64,000 nucleotides of DNA from Thiobacillus denitrificans (GCF_001530125.1 NZ_LDUG01000003.1:1-64000), one strand, 5' to 3'; counted from the first letter of the stretch, positions 27,122 to 36,188 are shown. Numbers and translations: made by a program. Notes: generated by a model from the sequence alone, not told the origin.

Positions 27122-28612
27122 ATGAACCTGGGCAAAAACGATTCAGCCGATAATCTGCCGTGTTCGTTCGTGATTTTCGGTGCGACCGGCAACCTCGCAT
27201 CAAACAAGCTCCTGCCTGCGCTGTATCACCTGGAGGCCGCCGGACGGCTGGCCGAGTCGCTTACGATCATCGCATTTGCAAGGCGTGACTGGACGACGGA
27301 AAACTGGCGCGAACACATGCGCGAGACGCTCGATGGCAAGATCAAAGGCTCGCTCGACACGCCGGTGTTCGAACGCTTCATCGCGCGCTTCAGCTATCAC
27401 AAGGGCGATCTCAACGACGTTGCCTCCTACCGCGCGCTGGCCGAGCGCCTGCCGCCCGAATCGGCGTGTTCGGGCGCGGTGTTCTATCTCGCAATCAAGC
27501 CGGCGGAATTCGGCGCAGTGATCCAGAATCTCGAAGCCGTGGGACTCAACAAGCCGCGCGGCCTGCACCGCGTGGTGATCGAAAAGCCTTTTGGCGAAGA
27601 TCTCGAATCGGCGCAGATGCTCAATCGTCTGCTGCACCAGTATTTCGACGAGGAGCAGGTCTACCGCATCGACCACTTTCTCGGCAAGGAGACGGTGCAG
27701 AACCTGCTCGTCTTCCGTTTCGCCAACACGCTGATCGAGCCCTTGTGGAACCGCAATTTCATCGACCATGTGCAGATCACCGTGGCAGAGTCGATCGGCA
27801 TCGAGGATCGCGCGGATTACTACGATCGTGCCGGCGCGCTGCGCGACATGCTGCAAAACCACCTGATGCAGTTGCTGACCGTCGTCGCGATGGAGCCGCC
27901 CGCCGCGCTCGAAGCCGACGCGCTGCAGGACGAAAAGGTGAAGGTGCTGCGCTCGATCCGTCCGATCGCCAAGCGCGCAGTGCACGCGCATGCGCTGCGT
28001 GCGCAATACACCCACGGCAAAATCGATGGCAAGCCCGTGGTGGGCTACCAGCAGGAAGAAAACGTTGAGCCGAACTCCATCACCGAAACCTTCGTCGCAG
28101 CCAAGTTTTACATCGACAACTGGCGCTGGCGCGGGGTGCCGTTCTTTCTGCGCACCGGCAAGCGCATGCCGCACCAGACCTCGATGATCGCGATCCGCTT
28201 CCGCCATCCGCCGCAGCAGCTGTTCCGCGAAACCCCGCTCGAGACGATCGATCCCAACTGGATTCTGCTGTCGATCCAGCCTGACGAATCGATGCGCATG
28301 GAAATCCACGTCAAGCAGCCCGGGCTCGACATGGACACGCGGCTGATGCAGATGAATGCGAGTTTTCTCAAGACCGACGAGCAGACGCTCGATGCCTACG
28401 AAACCCTGCTGCTCGACGTCATCGAAGGCGACCGCTCACTGTTTCTGCGCTTCGACGAAATCGAATGGGCGTGGCGGGTGGTCGATCCCATCCTTAATCA
28501 CTGGGCGGTCGAGCGCGAATATATCCCGACCTACGCCGCCGGCAATTGGGGGCCGGCCGACGCCAATCGTCTGTTCGACAGCGACGACCAGGTCTGGCGC
28601 AACGAACTGTGA
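27122..28612 (+). CDS. zwf: Glucose-6-phosphate 1-dehydrogenase
   Basis: Oxidises glucose 6-phosphate to 6-phosphogluconolactone with reduction of NADP+. The 496-residue product has the nucleotide-binding IFGATGNLASNKLLPAL, the substrate site RIDHFLGKETVQN with its catalytic His, RNFIDHVQI, and FFLRTGKRM. It begins one base after the gnd stop and ends overlapping the pgl start. Confidence 0.96.
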   Translation: MNLGKNDSADNLPCSFVIFGATGNLASNKLLPALYHLEAAGRLAESLTIIAFARRDWTTENWREHMRETLDGKIKGSLDTPVFERFIARFSYHKGDLNDVASYRALAERLPPESACSGAVFYLAIKPAEFGAVIQNLEAVGLNKPRGLHRVVIEKPFGEDLESAQMLNRLLHQYFDEEQVYRIDHFLGKETVQNLLVFRFANTLIEPLWNRNFIDHVQITVAESIGIEDRADYYDRAGALRDMLQNHLMQLLTVVAMEPPAALEADALQDEKVKVLRSIRPIAKRAVHAHALRAQYTHGKIDGKPVVGYQQEENVEPNSITETFVAAKFYIDNWRWRGVPFFLRTGKRMPHQTSMIAIRFRHPPQQLFRETPLETIDPNWILLSIQPDESMRMEIHVKQPGLDMDTRLMQMNASFLKTDEQTLDAYETLLLDVIEGDRSLFLRFDEIEWAWRVVDPILNHWAVEREYIPTYAAGNWGPADANRLFDSDDQVWRNEL

Positions 28613-29304
28613 TGCAGCCCGAATGGCGAGTGCTCGCCGACGCCGATGCGCTGGTGGAACGCCTGGCCGCTGCGCTGTGTGCCGAAGCCGAGGCTGCCAT
28701 CGCCGCGCGTGGCGTGTTTCATCTGGTGCTGGCGGGCGGAACCACCCCGCTTGCCCTGTATCGCGCGCTGGCTGACAGACGTGCGGGCGATGCGCGCTGG
28801 CATGTCTGGTACGGCGACGAGCGCTGTTTGCCGGCGGACTATCCCGAGCGCAACAGCGTCATGCTCGAAGCCGCCTGGTTTGCGGCGTCAAGCATTCCTC
28901 CGGAAAACCGTCGTCCGATTCCCGCCGAACGCGGTGCGCGCGAGGCCGCAGCGGTGTATGGCGAGTGGCTGGAAGGCGTGGGAGATTTCGACGTGGCCCT
29001 GCTCGGCATGGGCGAGGACGGTCATACTGCGAGCCTTTTCCCCGGACACGGCTGGGGTGATGCGCCCGACAGCGCAGATGTGCTGGCGGTTCACGCTGCG
29101 CCGAAGCCGCCGCCCGAGCGGGTGAGCCTGTCGGCGGCGCGGCTGAATCGCAGCCGGCGCGTTTGGTTTGTCATTACAGGTTCGGGCAAGCGCAAAGCGC
29201 TGCTGTGCTGGAAAAACGGCGAGACGCTCCCGGCATCAGTTGTGCGGGGCAAGCTGGAAACCGTGGCCTGGCTGGATGCCGCGGCCTGGCCGGTTAATGA
29301 GTGA
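28612..29304 (+). CDS. pgl: 6-phosphogluconolactonase
   Basis: Hydrolyses 6-phosphogluconolactone, linking zwf and gnd. The 230-residue product has LVLAGGTTPLALYRAL, WHVWYGDERCLP, NSVMLEAA, and LLGMGEDGHTASLFPGH, the core of the NagB/Pgl fold. ATG 28612 overlaps the zwf stop (TGATG); the longer open frame upstream is zwf read in another phase. It is convergent and almost abutting with ylqF. Confidence 0.94.
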   Translation: MQPEWRVLADADALVERLAAALCAEAEAAIAARGVFHLVLAGGTTPLALYRALADRRAGDARWHVWYGDERCLPADYPERNSVMLEAAWFAASSIPPENRRPIPAERGAREAAAVYGEWLEGVGDFDVALLGMGEDGHTASLFPGHGWGDAPDSADVLAVHAAPKPPPERVSLSAARLNRSRRVWFVITGSGKRKALLCWKNGETLPASVVRGKLETVAWLDAAAWPVNE

Positions 29305-30219
29305 TCACTCGGCTGTGTCGGGTTTCGGTGCGGCCGTTTTTTTGGGCTTGTTCGCTGCTGTCGCCAGCAGCGCCTGGCGCGACGCCGGGGTTTCCAGGCT
29401 GATGCGGCCGAGGGTGCCGCTGCGGTAGTCGGTGAGCAGGATCATCGCGGCCTTTTCCAGATCGAGTTCGGCACCGCGCCCCTTTTTCAGGCAGCCGCGT
29501 TTTTTCGCCACTGCTTCCAGCACCCCAGGCGCATCCACCCCTTCCAGCGAAAAGCCGTAACGCGCCTTCAGCAAGGCCGGATAGCGTTCGAGCAGAATGC
29601 CTGCGAGAAAAATCGCCACCTCCTCGTCGATCACCGCGTTGCGGCCGATCGCGTGGCTGGCTGCCAGCATGAAGCCGTCGGAGTCGTGCTCGATCTTCGG
29701 CCAGGTCATGCCCGGCGTGTCGACCAGGATCAGGCGCGGCGACAGGTTGATACGCTGCTGCGACTTGGTCACCGCAGGCTCGTCGCCGACTGCCGCCACG
29801 CGGCGCTTGACCCAGGTGTTTATCAGCGTGGATTTGCCGACGTTGGGGATGCCCATGATCATCAGCCGCAGCGGCTTGAAAGTGTCGTCGCGGTGCGGCG
29901 CCAGCTTCTGCGCCAGTGCCGGCAGCTTCGCCACGTCGGATGCTTTCTTGGCGGAAATCGCCACTGCCAGCACGCCGGGCTGCTTGTTGAAATAAGCCAG
30001 CCAGGCGCGGGTGGCTTCCGGGTCGGCCAGGTCGGCCTTGTTCAAGAGCTTGAGGCACGAGCGTTGGCGATGCAGGCGCAGTTCGTGGATCATCGGGTTG
30101 CTGCCGGCTTCCGGCAGGCGCGCGTCGAGCACCTCGACCACCACGTCGATCTGCGCCATCGTCTCCGCGGCTTTCTTGCGCGCGGTGGTCATGTGACCGG
30201 GGAACCACTGGATCGCCAT
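29305..30219 (-). CDS. ylqF: Ribosome biogenesis GTPase YlqF/RbgA
   Basis: Circularly permuted GTPase that helps late 50S assembly. The motifs come in permuted order: G4 LNKADLAD near residue 61, then G1 GIPNVGKSTLIN near 122, and G3 DTPGMTWP. The N-terminal IQWFPGHMTTARK is the family signature. The 304-residue length is normal. The Lys/Ala/Pro-rich C terminus is probably disordered. It follows the aspartase-like gene by about 50 bases. Confidence 0.92.
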   Translation of the reverse strand: MAIQWFPGHMTTARKKAAETMAQIDVVVEVLDARLPEAGSNPMIHELRLHRQRSCLKLLNKADLADPEATRAWLAYFNKQPGVLAVAISAKKASDVAKLPALAQKLAPHRDDTFKPLRLMIMGIPNVGKSTLINTWVKRRVAAVGDEPAVTKSQQRINLSPRLILVDTPGMTWPKIEHDSDGFMLAASHAIGRNAVIDEEVAIFLAGILLERYPALLKARYGFSLEGVDAPGVLEAVAKKRGCLKKGRGAELDLEKAAMILLTDYRSGTLGRISLETPASRQALLATAANKPKKTAAPKPDTAE

Positions 30220-30268
30220 CGGGTAGGGGTATCGGAGGAAAGGGCGGGATTATCCCATTAGTCCGGGC

Positions 30269-31684
30269 TTAGCCGGCACCGCCGCCGCTGCCCACGCCGT
30301 GCGCCGCCTGCAATACCAGCACATCGAAATCGGCCGCGCTCATCAAGCCGCGCTCGGCGACGATGTCGCGCACCGGGCGCCCGGATTTTTCCGATTCCTT
30401 GGCGACTTCGGCGGCCCGGTTGTAGCCGATCCGGGTGTTGAGCAGGGTGGCGAGTGCGACGCTCTGGTGGATGAAGAAGGCACAGCGCTCGCGGTTGACG
30501 ACGATGCCCTTGAGGTTTTTCTCGGTGGCGGCGTTCATCGCGTTGGTCAGCCAGTCCATGGCGTCGAACAGCGCGGAGCCCAGCGCCGGCATCATCACGT
30601 TCAACTCCATCTGCCCGGCCTGCACCATGTAGGACACCGCCGCGTCCTGCCCCAGCACCTGGAAGCAGACCTGGTTCAGCATCTCGAACATCACCGGGTT
30701 GACCTTGCCGGGCATGATGGAAGACCCCGGCTGCACCGGCGGCAGCTGGATTTCGCCCAGCCCGGTGCGCGGGCCGGAAGCCAGCAGGCGCAGGTCGTTG
30801 GAGATGCGGGTGAGTTCCAGCGCGAGGTTGCGGATTTCACCCGACAGCCGCGCCAGATCGTTCATCGACTGCATCTGCGCGACCAGCTGGCCGACGCGGA
30901 TCGGTTCATGGGTGAGCTTCGCCAGTTCGGTTGCGACGCGTGCCGGATAGTCGGGCGAGGTGTTGAGACCGGTGCCGGCGGCGGACCCGCCCAAGCCGAT
31001 TTCGCACAGTGCCGGGCGCACCGCATCCAGACTGGACGCACACCGCGCGAGCGTCCACGCATAGCCGGCGAATTCCTGCCCCAGCGTGGTCGGCACCGCG
31101 TCCTGCAGATGGGTGCGGCCGGATTTCACCGTGTCCTTCTCGCGCTCGGCCAGGCGCGAAAACTCCGCCGCCATGGCATGCACCGCTGCGGTCAGGCGCG
31201 GCAGCTTGGCCAGCACGGCGAGGCGGATCGCGGTCGGGATGGTGTCGTTGGTCGACTGCCCCATGTTGACGTCGTCGTTGGGGCTGACCGGCGTGTAAAC
31301 GCCTTTTTCGCCGCCCAGCGCGACGTTGGCGACGTTGGCGATGACCTCGTTGCTGTTCATGTTGTGGCTGGTGCCGGCGCCAGCCTGGAAGCGGTCGACC
31401 ACGAATTCATCCCTATACTCGCCGGCGAGAATTTTTTCGCAGGCAGCTACGATGGCGTCGCGTTTTTCTTCCGAGAGCCAGCCCGGCTGGCAGTTGGCGT
31501 GCGCGGCGGCGAGCTTGATGCGCACGTGCGCTAGTACGAAATCCTTATCCGGCCGGCGTCCCGAAATGGGAAAATTGGCCATGGCGCGCGCGGTCTGTGC
31601 GCCATACCAGGCATTCAGGGGAACCTGGACCTCGCCGAGCGAGTCTTTCTCAGTACGAAATTTATTCACGGCGAATTCATTCAT
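30269..31684 (-). CDS. Aspartase/fumarase superfamily lyase, probably aspartate ammonia-lyase
   Basis: A 471-residue lyase with the superfamily signature GSSIMPGKVNPV and the catalytic-loop segments GTSHNMNSNEVIANVAN and KSGRTHLQDAVPTTLGQEF. The substrate motif reads GQSTND; aspartases carry Ser-Thr there where class II fumarases carry Ser-Ser, and DAVPTTLGQEF is also aspartase-like. PGK rather than PAK is shared with fumarases. It therefore most likely interconverts aspartate with fumarate and ammonia, but a fumarase role cannot be excluded by eye. It is divergent from the TlpA-like gene with starts only about 14 bases apart. Confidence 0.8.
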   Translation of the reverse strand: MNEFAVNKFRTEKDSLGEVQVPLNAWYGAQTARAMANFPISGRRPDKDFVLAHVRIKLAAAHANCQPGWLSEEKRDAIVAACEKILAGEYRDEFVVDRFQAGAGTSHNMNSNEVIANVANVALGGEKGVYTPVSPNDDVNMGQSTNDTIPTAIRLAVLAKLPRLTAAVHAMAAEFSRLAEREKDTVKSGRTHLQDAVPTTLGQEFAGYAWTLARCASSLDAVRPALCEIGLGGSAAGTGLNTSPDYPARVATELAKLTHEPIRVGQLVAQMQSMNDLARLSGEIRNLALELTRISNDLRLLASGPRTGLGEIQLPPVQPGSSIMPGKVNPVMFEMLNQVCFQVLGQDAAVSYMVQAGQMELNVMMPALGSALFDAMDWLTNAMNAATEKNLKGIVVNRERCAFFIHQSVALATLLNTRIGYNRAAEVAKESEKSGRPVRDIVAERGLMSAADFDVLVLQAAHGVGSGGGAG

Positions 31685-31697
31685 GATGGAAATAACA

Positions 31698-32192
31698 ATG
31701 CAAACTTTACAAAGAAGGCAATTTTATCCGATGTGGCTGGCCGGGCTGCTGCTGGCGCTGACGGCGTCATGGGTGCAGGCGGCGGATTTCAGGGTGACCG
31801 ATACCAACGGCAAGACGCATACGCTGTCCGGCTACAAGGGCAAGTGGGTGCTGGTGAATTACTGGGCGACCTGGTGCCCGCCCTGCCTGGAGGAAATCCC
31901 CGACCTGATCGCGCTGAACGAAAACAAGAAAAACAACCTTGTGGTCATCGGCGTGGCGATGGATTACCGCAACGCCAAACAGGTGACCGATTTTGCCGAG
32001 AGCATGTTTGTCGATTACCCGATTGTGCTGGGCACCCCTGAAATCGTGCGCCAGATCGGGCCGGTGCAGGGCCTGCCGACCACCTACCTGTATAATCCGG
32101 ATGGTAAAATGGTTGCACAGCAGGTTGGATTGATTACCCGCGCGGTGGTGGAAAGCTACATTGCTAGCAAGCCGGCCCGCCCGAAAAAATAA
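31698..32192 (+). CDS. TlpA-like periplasmic thiol-disulfide protein
   Basis: A 164-residue exported thioredoxin-fold protein. A signal peptide (FYPMWLAGLLLALTASWVQA) is followed by DFRVTDTNGKTHTLSGYKGK, the redox motif WATWCPPCLEEIP and the cis-Pro GLPTTYL. Such proteins reduce periplasmic disulfides, for example in cytochrome c maturation or Sox-type sulfur systems. GGAA precedes ATG 31698. It leads a rightward cluster with a second thioredoxin-fold gene, a TolC-type outer-membrane protein and an adaptor. Confidence 0.86.
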   Translation: MQTLQRRQFYPMWLAGLLLALTASWVQAADFRVTDTNGKTHTLSGYKGKWVLVNYWATWCPPCLEEIPDLIALNENKKNNLVVIGVAMDYRNAKQVTDFAESMFVDYPIVLGTPEIVRQIGPVQGLPTTYLYNPDGKMVAQQVGLITRAVVESYIASKPARPKK

Positions 32193-32214
32193 TTCCGACT
32201 GCAACGGAGACTCC

Positions 32215-32721
32215 ATGCGCCAATTTCTGATCGCGTTTTTCTTGCTCCTGTCTGTGCCCGCCTGGGCAGAGACGCGCGACCCGGTCAACCATTTCTTCCA
32301 ACCCGGATTCGGCGACCTGCAGGCCGATTTGCAGGAAGCCAGAAAGCAGGGCAAGAAGGGTATTTTCCTTTTTTTCGAAATGGATAACTGCCCTTGGTGC
32401 GAACGCATGAAAACCACCATCCTCAACCAGTCCGAAGTGCAGGATGACTATCGTGCAAAATTCCTGCTGTTTTCGATCGATGTCAACGGCGATACCGCGC
32501 TCACCGATTTCCAGGGCAATGCCACCACCGAAAAGGCGTTTGCCCTGGGTCTGCGCGTGCGCGCCACGCCGGTGCTGTTGTTCTTCGATCTCGACGGCAA
32601 GTTGATGGCGCGCCATACCGGCCCGGTCAAGGACAAGGCCGAGTTTCTGCTGCTCGGACGCTATGTGGCCGAGGGCGCCTACGCAGCTGGACCGTTTATC
32701 AAATACAAGCAAGGCAAATGA
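32215..32721 (+). CDS. Periplasmic thioredoxin-fold protein with CPWC (SoxW/DsbD-gamma-like)
   Basis: A 168-residue exported protein with signal peptide MRQFLIAFFLLLSVPAWA. The thioredoxin-fold core has redox motif DNCPWCERMK and cis-Pro VRATPVLLFFDLDG. The N-terminal FFQPGFGDLQADLQEARKQGK is typical of the SoxW/DUF255-like thioredoxins found in sulfur-oxidising bacteria. GGAGA lies just upstream of ATG 32215. It follows the TlpA-like gene by 22 bases and overlaps the TolC-like gene by 4, so the two redox proteins and the envelope proteins are probably one operon. Confidence 0.82.
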   Translation: MRQFLIAFFLLLSVPAWAETRDPVNHFFQPGFGDLQADLQEARKQGKKGIFLFFEMDNCPWCERMKTTILNQSEVQDDYRAKFLLFSIDVNGDTALTDFQGNATTEKAFALGLRVRATPVLLFFDLDGKLMARHTGPVKDKAEFLLLGRYVAEGAYAAGPFIKYKQGK

Positions 32722-33986
32722 AGCGCGCCACCTGGAGTGTGGTGCTGGCGTGGGCGCTGTCCGGCGCGGCTGGGGCGGCGGACCTGACGCTGGACGAGGC
32801 GCTGGCAGCCGTGGCTGTTGCCCACCCCGATCGGCGCATGGCCGAGAGCGATCTGGCGCTGTCGCGCGCCGACCGCGACCAGGCAGCCAGCAGGAAGGAT
32901 TTCAGCCTGTTCCTGGACGGCAGCCTGCGCACCGGACGGCGACTGGACGGCGACTGGAACCCCGACAATGTCGGCCGCATCGTCGCGCGCAAGCCCTTGC
33001 TGGACTTCGGGCGAAGCGGCCAGGCCGTCGCCGCGGCCGATCAGGAAATCGCTGCGCGCCAGGCGGATCTCCTCAATGCCGAGAGCCTTCGCCGCATCGA
33101 CATCATGGCGCGTTTTTTTGATGTTTTGCTGGCCGATCAGCAGTACGCTGCGGACAACGAATTCATGACGGTGGCCTATCTGGACTGGGACAAGGCCCGC
33201 GAGCGTTTTGAACTCGGCATCGGCAACCGGCCCGATCTGTTGCGCCTGGAAGCGTTCTACCAGGATTGGCGTGAACGCCGTAATGCCAGCCTGCAGCGCA
33301 TGCGCAGCGCCCGGCAGAAGCTTGCGCATGCCATGTACAGCCAGGACAAACTGCCGACCACCCTCGCCGAGCCGGTCTTGCAGGGCAATGCCAGGCCGGT
33401 GCCAGAATACGATTCGCTGCTGCCCTGGGTGATGCAGAAAAATCCACGCGTGCAGGCCTTGCAGGCACAGCTTGCGGCCGCGGATGCGCGGCTTGCCTCG
33501 ATTCGCGCCGAGCGTCACCCGACGCTCGACGCCGAAGTGATCGGCGGTGGCTATAGCCGCGAATCGGTCATCCGTGATGAACTCAGCGCCGGCCTGGTGT
33601 TCAATATCCCGCTTTACCAGGGCGGCCGCGTGGATGCCCGGACAGCGCGCGAGTTGGCACAGAAGGAGCGTCGCGCCGCCGAGCTGGAAAAACTCAAGCT
33701 CGATCTTTCGGACACGCTGCTCGCCACCCTGCAGGAAATCGAGTGGTTGCGGGGCAGCGGTCGTGCGGCCGCCGACAAGCAGGTGGAATATCGCGACTGG
33801 GTGCTGGAGCGCGCGCGCGCCGAGTATGAACTCGAACTGAAAACTAATCTGGGAAGCAGCATGGCGGAGACCCAGACGGCGCTGCTGCGGCGCAAGCAGG
33901 TGGAATACCGTCTGGCGCTGGCGCTGGCCCGGCTGGAAGCATTGTCCGGCGGCAGCCTGCCGCCTGTTGAGGGAGCACCGAAATGA
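32718..33986 (+). CDS. TolC family outer-membrane protein
   Basis: A 422-residue protein with a signal peptide (VVLAWALSGAAGAA) and two TolC/OEP-like halves, each rich in long helices: LDEALAAVAVAHPDRRMAES near the N terminus and LVFNIPLYQGGRVDARTARE in the second half. These form the outer-membrane channel of efflux or secretion systems. The start overlaps the previous gene (ATGA). Only an adaptor gene follows; no inner-membrane pump is in the window. Confidence 0.85.
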   Translation: MKRATWSVVLAWALSGAAGAADLTLDEALAAVAVAHPDRRMAESDLALSRADRDQAASRKDFSLFLDGSLRTGRRLDGDWNPDNVGRIVARKPLLDFGRSGQAVAAADQEIAARQADLLNAESLRRIDIMARFFDVLLADQQYAADNEFMTVAYLDWDKARERFELGIGNRPDLLRLEAFYQDWRERRNASLQRMRSARQKLAHAMYSQDKLPTTLAEPVLQGNARPVPEYDSLLPWVMQKNPRVQALQAQLAAADARLASIRAERHPTLDAEVIGGGYSRESVIRDELSAGLVFNIPLYQGGRVDARTARELAQKERRAAELEKLKLDLSDTLLATLQEIEWLRGSGRAAADKQVEYRDWVLERARAEYELELKTNLGSSMAETQTALLRRKQVEYRLALALARLEALSGGSLPPVEGAPK

Positions 33987-34504
33987 AGCAGGGCATTGTG
34001 GCGATCGCACTGGCCGGGTTGTGTCTGGGGGTGGCTGGCCCGCTTGGGGCCGCAGAGCGGGTCGAACTCACCACCCGCGTGTCAGGCGTGGTCGAGGAGG
34101 TTCTGGTGAAACCCGGGCAGCGCGTGAAGAAAGGCGCGGTGCTGCTGCGTCTCGGCACGACCGTGCTGCAGGCCCGGCTCGACGAGGCGGCGGCGGAACA
34201 GGCGCGCGCGGATGCCGATGAGGCGGATGCCAGGCGCGAACTGGAACGGGCCCAGGAACTGTTCGACCGCACCGTGTCGTCGACCAGCGAACTCGAAGCG
34301 GCTACGCTGCGTCACGCACGGGTGAAGGCCGCCCTGTCGGGCGCCAATGCGCGGCTCGTGATTGCCAAAAAGAACCTCGGCGACGCCGAACTCAAGGCAC
34401 CGTTTAGCGGTGTGGTCAGTTCGGTGCCGGGCGGGCCGGGCACCGTGGTGACGGCGGACTGCCAGCCGAAGACGCTGATTGTCCTGAGCCCGGGGCAGCC
34501 CTGA
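33983..34504 (+). CDS. Short periplasmic adaptor (HlyD/MFP type)
   Basis: A 173-residue membrane-fusion-type protein with a signal peptide (MKQGIVAIALAGLCLGVAG). It has a lipoyl-like half (TRVSGVVEEVLVKPGQRVKKGAVLLRL split here by length), a coiled-coil hairpin of Ala, Glu and Arg, and the returning LKAPFSGVVSSVPGGPG. It is much shorter than normal adaptors (about 350 residues) and lacks the beta-barrel and membrane-proximal domains. It overlaps the TolC-like gene by 4 bases. Confidence 0.82.
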   Translation: MKQGIVAIALAGLCLGVAGPLGAAERVELTTRVSGVVEEVLVKPGQRVKKGAVLLRLGTTVLQARLDEAAAEQARADADEADARRELERAQELFDRTVSSTSELEAATLRHARVKAALSGANARLVIAKKNLGDAELKAPFSGVVSSVPGGPGTVVTADCQPKTLIVLSPGQP

Positions 34505-34587
34505 ACGGGCGGCCGGTTTGGTCTGACGCTCCGGCGGCTTGAACAGCGAGGCAGGGCAAGCCCGTGGCGTTGCCCTCGGGGCAGCTA

Positions 34588-35106
34588 TCAGGCGGCCATG
34601 CGTTTGGCGGCGCCGGCCTCCATTTCCGCCGCCTGATGCGGCGAAGCCACTGCGGCGATCACCCTGCGGCACATCGGCAGGACCGTGTTGAAGCCCGCCA
34701 GGTCCTTCACTTCGCTCATCTGCCGATAGGCCGGTGACTTGGTCCCCACCAGTGTGGCCATGAATTCCAGCACGTAGCTGCGCCCCGCTTCCAGGCTGTC
34801 TGCTGGTTGCGTGGCTGCGGCAGCAGCTTGCGCAAGCGCCTCCGGGGCCGTCGGCAGGCTGGATGCGGCAGCAGCCTGTGCTGCCGCCGGGTTGCGCGGG
34901 GCCTCGATGAACCCGCTTTGCAGCAAATCGTTCACCATTGTTTCGAGCTCGGTGCAGCTGGGCAACTTGTCGCGCAGTTCGCCAAACGAAATGCCGTTTC
35001 CGATAGCGAACATGATTTGCCGCTGTTTGGGCCGCAAGGTGTGGCCGTGGTTGAAGATTTCTTCCCGTCCCTTGGCCGTGCGGGACAATTGCATTGTCAT
35101 GTCCAT
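34588..35106 (-). CDS. Conserved hypothetical protein, winged-helix-like N terminus
   Basis: A 172-residue cytoplasmic protein I cannot name. The N-terminal part, TAKGREEIFNHGHTLRPKQRQ followed by ISFGELRDKLPSCTELETMVNDLLQSGFIE, resembles a domain seen in many betaproteobacterial hypothetical proteins and may be a winged helix. An Ala-rich linker (PAAAQAAAASS) leads to a C-terminal helical part. GGAGG precedes ATG 35106 by five bases, which decides the start over the longer open frame. It is convergent with the adaptor gene. Confidence 0.6.
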   Translation of the reverse strand: MDMTMQLSRTAKGREEIFNHGHTLRPKQRQIMFAIGNGISFGELRDKLPSCTELETMVNDLLQSGFIEAPRNPAAAQAAAASSLPTAPEALAQAAAAATQPADSLEAGRSYVLEFMATLVGTKSPAYRQMSEVKDLAGFNTVLPMCRRVIAAVASPHQAAEMEAGAAKRMAA

Positions 35107-35389
35107 GGTCGCCTCCGATGCCTCGTTATCGTAGTGCAGGTGAAACACCTGTGTCATGCCCCAGCATGGCCTGTGCCAGGGCGTGAATTGCGTGTCTCCC
35201 CTTGCCGGCCAGCTTGCAGCGCGGTTGGCGGCGGAGGGGGGCGATGAACGGTGGCAGAAGTGACGAATGCGTGACGGCTGGTTGAGATTTCGCCAGGGTG
35301 GTGATCGAGGGTGGCGTACCGGTCTGCCCTGCCCGGAGGCCTAACGGCGAGCGTGTGCGCTTGCGGGTGATGTCCTCAATCGGTGAGCT
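35107..35389. other. Intergenic stretch with no recognised gene
   Basis: About 280 bases between two leftward genes. I see no convincing ORF, RNA gene or clear promoter; the base composition is similar to the surroundings. Confidence 0.5.
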
Positions 35390-36025
35390 TCAGCTGCGTG
35401 ATGCGACGGTCGTGTCGGCCGGTTGGGTGCTGGGGGTGTAATCCCAGTGGCGTTTCCATGCGCCGACGACAAGGTTGGGGTATTCCGGGCGCCCCAGGCT
35501 GCCGTTATAGCGGCCCAGCGCACGGAATAAGTCGCCGCGTTCGATGTCGATGTAGTGGCGCAGGATCAGCGCGCCATAGCGCAGATTGGTGCGTAACTGG
35601 AACAGATTGTGGTCGGGATCGCCGATGGCCTTGACCCAGAACGGCATCACCTGTGTGTAGCCGCGCGCGCCTACCGGTGAAACGGCATATTTGCGGAAAC
35701 CGCTTTCGACCTGGATCAGGCCGAGCATCAGTTGCGGGTCGACTCCGGCGCGCGAGGCTTCCCAGTGCAGGGTGGTCAGAAATTCCAGCCGCTCGGCCTC
35801 ATCCGGCATGCGCCTAGCGAGCCGGCTCGACATGTCCTTCAGCCAGGCCGCCTCATCCGCAAGCTGGCGAAACGCCGTGCGGGTAACGGCGGTATCGGCC
35901 AAGCCGCGCTGCAGGGACGAACGCACATTGGCGGACATGGCTTCCTCGCGCTGGTTGCCCGCATGCGCGGACAAGGCAAGCAGCAGGGCGGTGGCTAGTG
36001 TTGCGAACCGCAAATAACGAAACAT
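35390..36025 (-). CDS. Lytic transglycosylase (SLT domain)
   Basis: A 211-residue exported murein lyase. ATG 36025 gives a clear signal peptide (LATALLLALSAHA). The SLT core contains the catalytic Glu in LGLIQVESGFRKYAVSPVGA, GYTQVMPFW, and NLRYGALILRHYID. It follows proS on the same strand. The open frame extends 162 bases upstream with no family similarity. The start region lies in one arm of an inverted repeat. Confidence 0.88.
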   Translation of the reverse strand: MFRYLRFATLATALLLALSAHAGNQREEAMSANVRSSLQRGLADTAVTRTAFRQLADEAAWLKDMSSRLARRMPDEAERLEFLTTLHWEASRAGVDPQLMLGLIQVESGFRKYAVSPVGARGYTQVMPFWVKAIGDPDHNLFQLRTNLRYGALILRHYIDIERGDLFRALGRYNGSLGRPEYPNLVVGAWKRHWDYTPSTQPADTTVASRS

Positions 36026-36160
36026 GAAACCGTGTCTTTTTCCGCCATGCGTCGTTGCAGCCCCTTGCCGTATACCCCATACGGCTGCGGGCCCGCGCCT
36101 AGCCTGACGAAAAAATCCATCAATTTCATTTGTTCCGCTATTTGCGGTTCGCAACACCAG
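36001..36160. repeat. Inverted duplication of the transglycosylase start region
   Basis: The sequence at 36001-36030, which carries the first codons of the transglycosylase gene on the minus strand, reappears in the opposite orientation at 36124-36160. Of the central 24 bases, 22 match in reverse complement (TTGCGAACCGCAAATA is identical), with about 105 bases between. This could form a long hairpin in the proS-transglycosylase transcript. Confidence 0.75.
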
Positions 36161-36188
36161 CAGGCCGATGTGCGTTGTTTTCTTCATG

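Noticed and set aside
36001-36160. Insertion sequence bounded by the inverted repeat near proS
   Set aside because: Only about 105 bases lie between the arms, with no transposase and no target duplication; one arm is coding sequence of the transglycosylase.
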